A stretch of 7,061 bases of DNA from CAZHBA01 sp964530225 (GTDB lineage Bacteria > Pseudomonadota > Alphaproteobacteria > UBA6615). Below the pieces are notes generated by a model, which made no database searches, was not told where the DNA came from, and worked only from the letters and a program-made list of their open reading frames with translations. Positions 5,628-7,061 of the stretch are shown here, one piece after another; position 1 is the first letter of the stretch, and every line of letters starts with the position of its first letter. Position numbers and translations under genes: made by a program. Location of the stretch: NCBI GenBank assembly GCA_964530225.1, contig CAZHBA010000121.1:1-7061 (forward strand), given 5' to 3'.

Positions 5628-6881
5628 TTACCGTACAACTCGACGCGCCACACGCCCCACGGTGAGACCCTGGACAACGATGGAAAAGATGACTACGCCG
5701 TAGGTCAGGGCTAGGATTAAGTCCTTGTCGGCAAAATCGGGTAGCGACAGCGCCAGCGCCACCGAGATGCCGCCGCGCAGGCCACCCCAAGTGAGCACCA
5801 AGATCGCCCCCTTGGTGAACTCGCGCATAGTGCTGAGCCCGGTGATCGGTACCGCTACAGCAATAAACCGCGCCACCAAAACGATCGGCACGGCCGCCAC
5901 CATGGCCAAGCTGATCGATCCGGTGAAGGTCAGGGCCAGCACCTCGAAGCCGATCATCAGGAATAGGATCGAGTTCAACACCTCGTCGGTCAGCGACCAG
6001 AACTTGAACAAATGGTCGCGGGTGGTCTCGCTCATGGCAAATTTCTTGCCATGATTGCCGATCAGGATGCCGGCGACGACCACAGCGATGGGGCCGGAAA
6101 CATGCATTACCAGGGCCACCGAATAGGTCAGCGCAACCATCGCCAGGGTAATCAACACCTCCAGATTGTGCTCGTCGATTGAACCGATAGCGCGGTAAGC
6201 GAGGAAGCCGGCGACCAACCCCAGCACGGCACCGCCGATAGCCTCGACCACAAAGAGCTCGGCTATACCGAAGGCGGTGATGGGATGGTCACCTTCGGCG
6301 CCCACGGCAATCGCTACCATAATCGTAAAAACGACGATACCGACGCCATCGTTGAACAGGCTTTCACCGGCAATCTTGGCCTCCAGCGACGCCGGCACGT
6401 CAATGTTCTTGAGAATGCCGAGCACGGCGATGGGGTCGGTCGGCGAGATTAGCGCACCGAACACCAGGCAATAGCTCAATGAGATCGTGAACCCCAGCCA
6501 GCCGGCGACGAAGAACGTGGCATAGCCAACCACGAAGGTGGAGATAAGGACGCCGAGGGTGGCCATGGCGCCGATCGCCCATTTACGCTGCGCCATCTCT
6601 CCCAGATCGACATGCAGCGCGCCAGCAAACAACAGAAAGCTCAACATGCCCTTCATCAACACGTCGGGAAAATCGATGCTCTTGACGGCACCACGTACCG
6701 TTTCGCCGAAGCCAAGCGCCGGAGCCACCAGATCGAACGCCAGGACCCCGACCGAGGCCAGCAGCGCGATCACCACCAGGCCGATGGCGTGCGGCAACTT
6801 GAGCCAACGGTGATTGATGTAGCCAAAGGCGGCCGCCAGGGTGAGCAGCAAAGCAGCTAGATCAAACAGAGTGGTTTCCAT
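5628..6881 (-). CDS. CPA1-type (NhaP/NHE-like) Na+/H+ antiporter
   Basis: This 417-residue inner-membrane protein has about 12-13 hydrophobic segments and belongs to the monovalent cation:proton antiporter 1 family, which exchanges Na+ (or K+/Li+) for H+ in pH and salt homeostasis. Key motifs are SPTDPIAVLG (146-155) with D149, GESLFNDGVGIVVF (172-185) with the N177-D178 pair of the cation site, and TWGGLRGGISVALALSLP (364-381) with R369. The ND pair is typical of electroneutral CPA1 exchangers; ion specificity cannot be told. It ends straight after the last membrane segment, with no cytoplasmic regulatory domain. I chose ATG 6879-6881 because the first membrane helix begins there; the frame stays open to 7058, but that part is polar, basic and lies in the likely promoter region. 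It is the first gene of a unit running into the small broken gene and RidA. Confidence 0.95.
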   Translation of the reverse strand: METTLFDLAALLLTLAAAFGYINHRWLKLPHAIGLVVIALLASVGVLAFDLVAPALGFGETVRGAVKSIDFPDVLMKGMLSFLLFAGALHVDLGEMAQRKWAIGAMATLGVLISTFVVGYATFFVAGWLGFTISLSYCLVFGALISPTDPIAVLGILKNIDVPASLEAKIAGESLFNDGVGIVVFTIMVAIAVGAEGDHPITAFGIAELFVVEAIGGAVLGLVAGFLAYRAIGSIDEHNLEVLITLAMVALTYSVALVMHVSGPIAVVVAGILIGNHGKKFAMSETTRDHLFKFWSLTDEVLNSILFLMIGFEVLALTFTGSISLAMVAAVPIVLVARFIAVAVPITGLSTMREFTKGAILVLTWGGLRGGISVALALSLPDFADKDLILALTYGVVIFSIVVQGLTVGRVARRVVR

Positions 6882-6923
6882 GGGCGCTCGCAACCCTAGA
6901 TCGTGGGATACTGAAATAGCCCT

Positions 6924-6950
6924 TTTATAGCTCCAGTCCACCCTTCCCAA
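6924..6950 (-). promoter_or_regulatory. Candidate promoter for the antiporter operon
   Basis: On the minus strand TATAAA (-10, 6924-6929) is preceded at 15 bases by TTGGGA (-35, 6945-6950). The spacing is shorter than ideal, which is common in activated promoters. It would give a leader of about 35-40 bases before the ATG at 6881. The repeat pair at 6962-7026 lies directly upstream. Confidence 0.4.
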
Positions 6951-6961
6951 TAGATAGATAT

Positions 6962-7026
6962 CGTTGGTTGCGGGGGCACGATGCCACCTATACCGAACTT
7001 GGGCAAAACGTTGATGTGGGGGCACG
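6962..7026. repeat. Direct repeat pair upstream of the antiporter promoter
   Basis: CGTTGGTTGCGGGGGCACG (6962-6980) and CGTTGATGTGGGGGCACG (7009-7026) differ by a one-base gap and two substitutions. They are about 46-47 bases apart, a little over four helical turns. The nearer copy begins 12 bases upstream of the predicted -35. This placement is what activator or repressor binding sites for the antiporter would show. A decayed repeat element is the alternative. Confidence 0.5.
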
Positions 7027-7061
7027 CGACCAACTTTAATTGCTTCTCGCCGCCCCACGGC

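Noticed and set aside
6882..7058. In-frame extension of the antiporter upstream of the ATG at 6881
   Set aside because: It would put about 59 basic, polar residues before the first membrane helix, and the DNA holds a promoter candidate and repeats. A segment reading VRYRWHRAP vaguely recalls proteins found near insertion sequences, but it is too short to support.

Overview
The window is a compact bacterial chromosomal segment with fairly GC-rich coding sequence. Bacterial Shine-Dalgarno sites, GTG/TTG starts and short gene spacing suggest a member of the Pseudomonadota, perhaps a marine or environmental gammaproteobacterium. The taxonomy is inferred from gene types only and is weak. I see no rRNA, tRNA, CRISPR array, phage gene or intact insertion sequence.

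Layout. Positions 1-648 hold no convincing intact gene: a possible decayed gene remnant (2-302), then a gene-less stretch with a G/C-rich repeat pair (437-508). Next comes an old-yellow-enzyme-type flavin oxidoreductase on the minus strand (649-1782). It is divergent from a plus-strand 6-phosphogluconate-dehydrogenase-like oxidoreductase with a DUF1932-type C-terminus (1946-2845). Everything from 2817 to 6881 is on the minus strand and forms two likely transcription units. The downstream unit is a hotdog-fold acyl-CoA thioesterase (3864-4370), then a SprT-like zinc metalloprotein (3311-3874), then a basic hypothetical protein (2817-3311). These are joined by an 11-base overlap and a TAATG junction, and their shared promoter is probably in the AT-rich gap at 4408-4504. 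The upstream unit is a CPA1-type Na+/H+ antiporter (5628-6881), then a small signal-peptide protein broken by a frameshift (5395-5620), then a RidA-family protein (4893-5372), then an unrecognised and probably frameshifted gene (4505-4875).

How the genes fit together. The content is metabolic and housekeeping: redox chemistry on small molecules (OYE, DUF1932 oxidoreductase), acyl-CoA hydrolysis, removal of reactive enamine/imine or related intermediates (RidA family), ion and pH homeostasis (antiporter), and a SprT-type metalloprotein. No single pathway links them from sequence alone.

The observations most worth a second look are the UUU-UGA-C site that breaks an otherwise plausible 74-residue exported protein and resembles the prfB +1 frameshift site, a second broken gene pair after RidA, an 11-base perfect anti-Shine-Dalgarno match ahead of the DUF1932 oxidoreductase, and paired repeats ahead of the antiporter. 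I did not find a clear new defence or mobile system.
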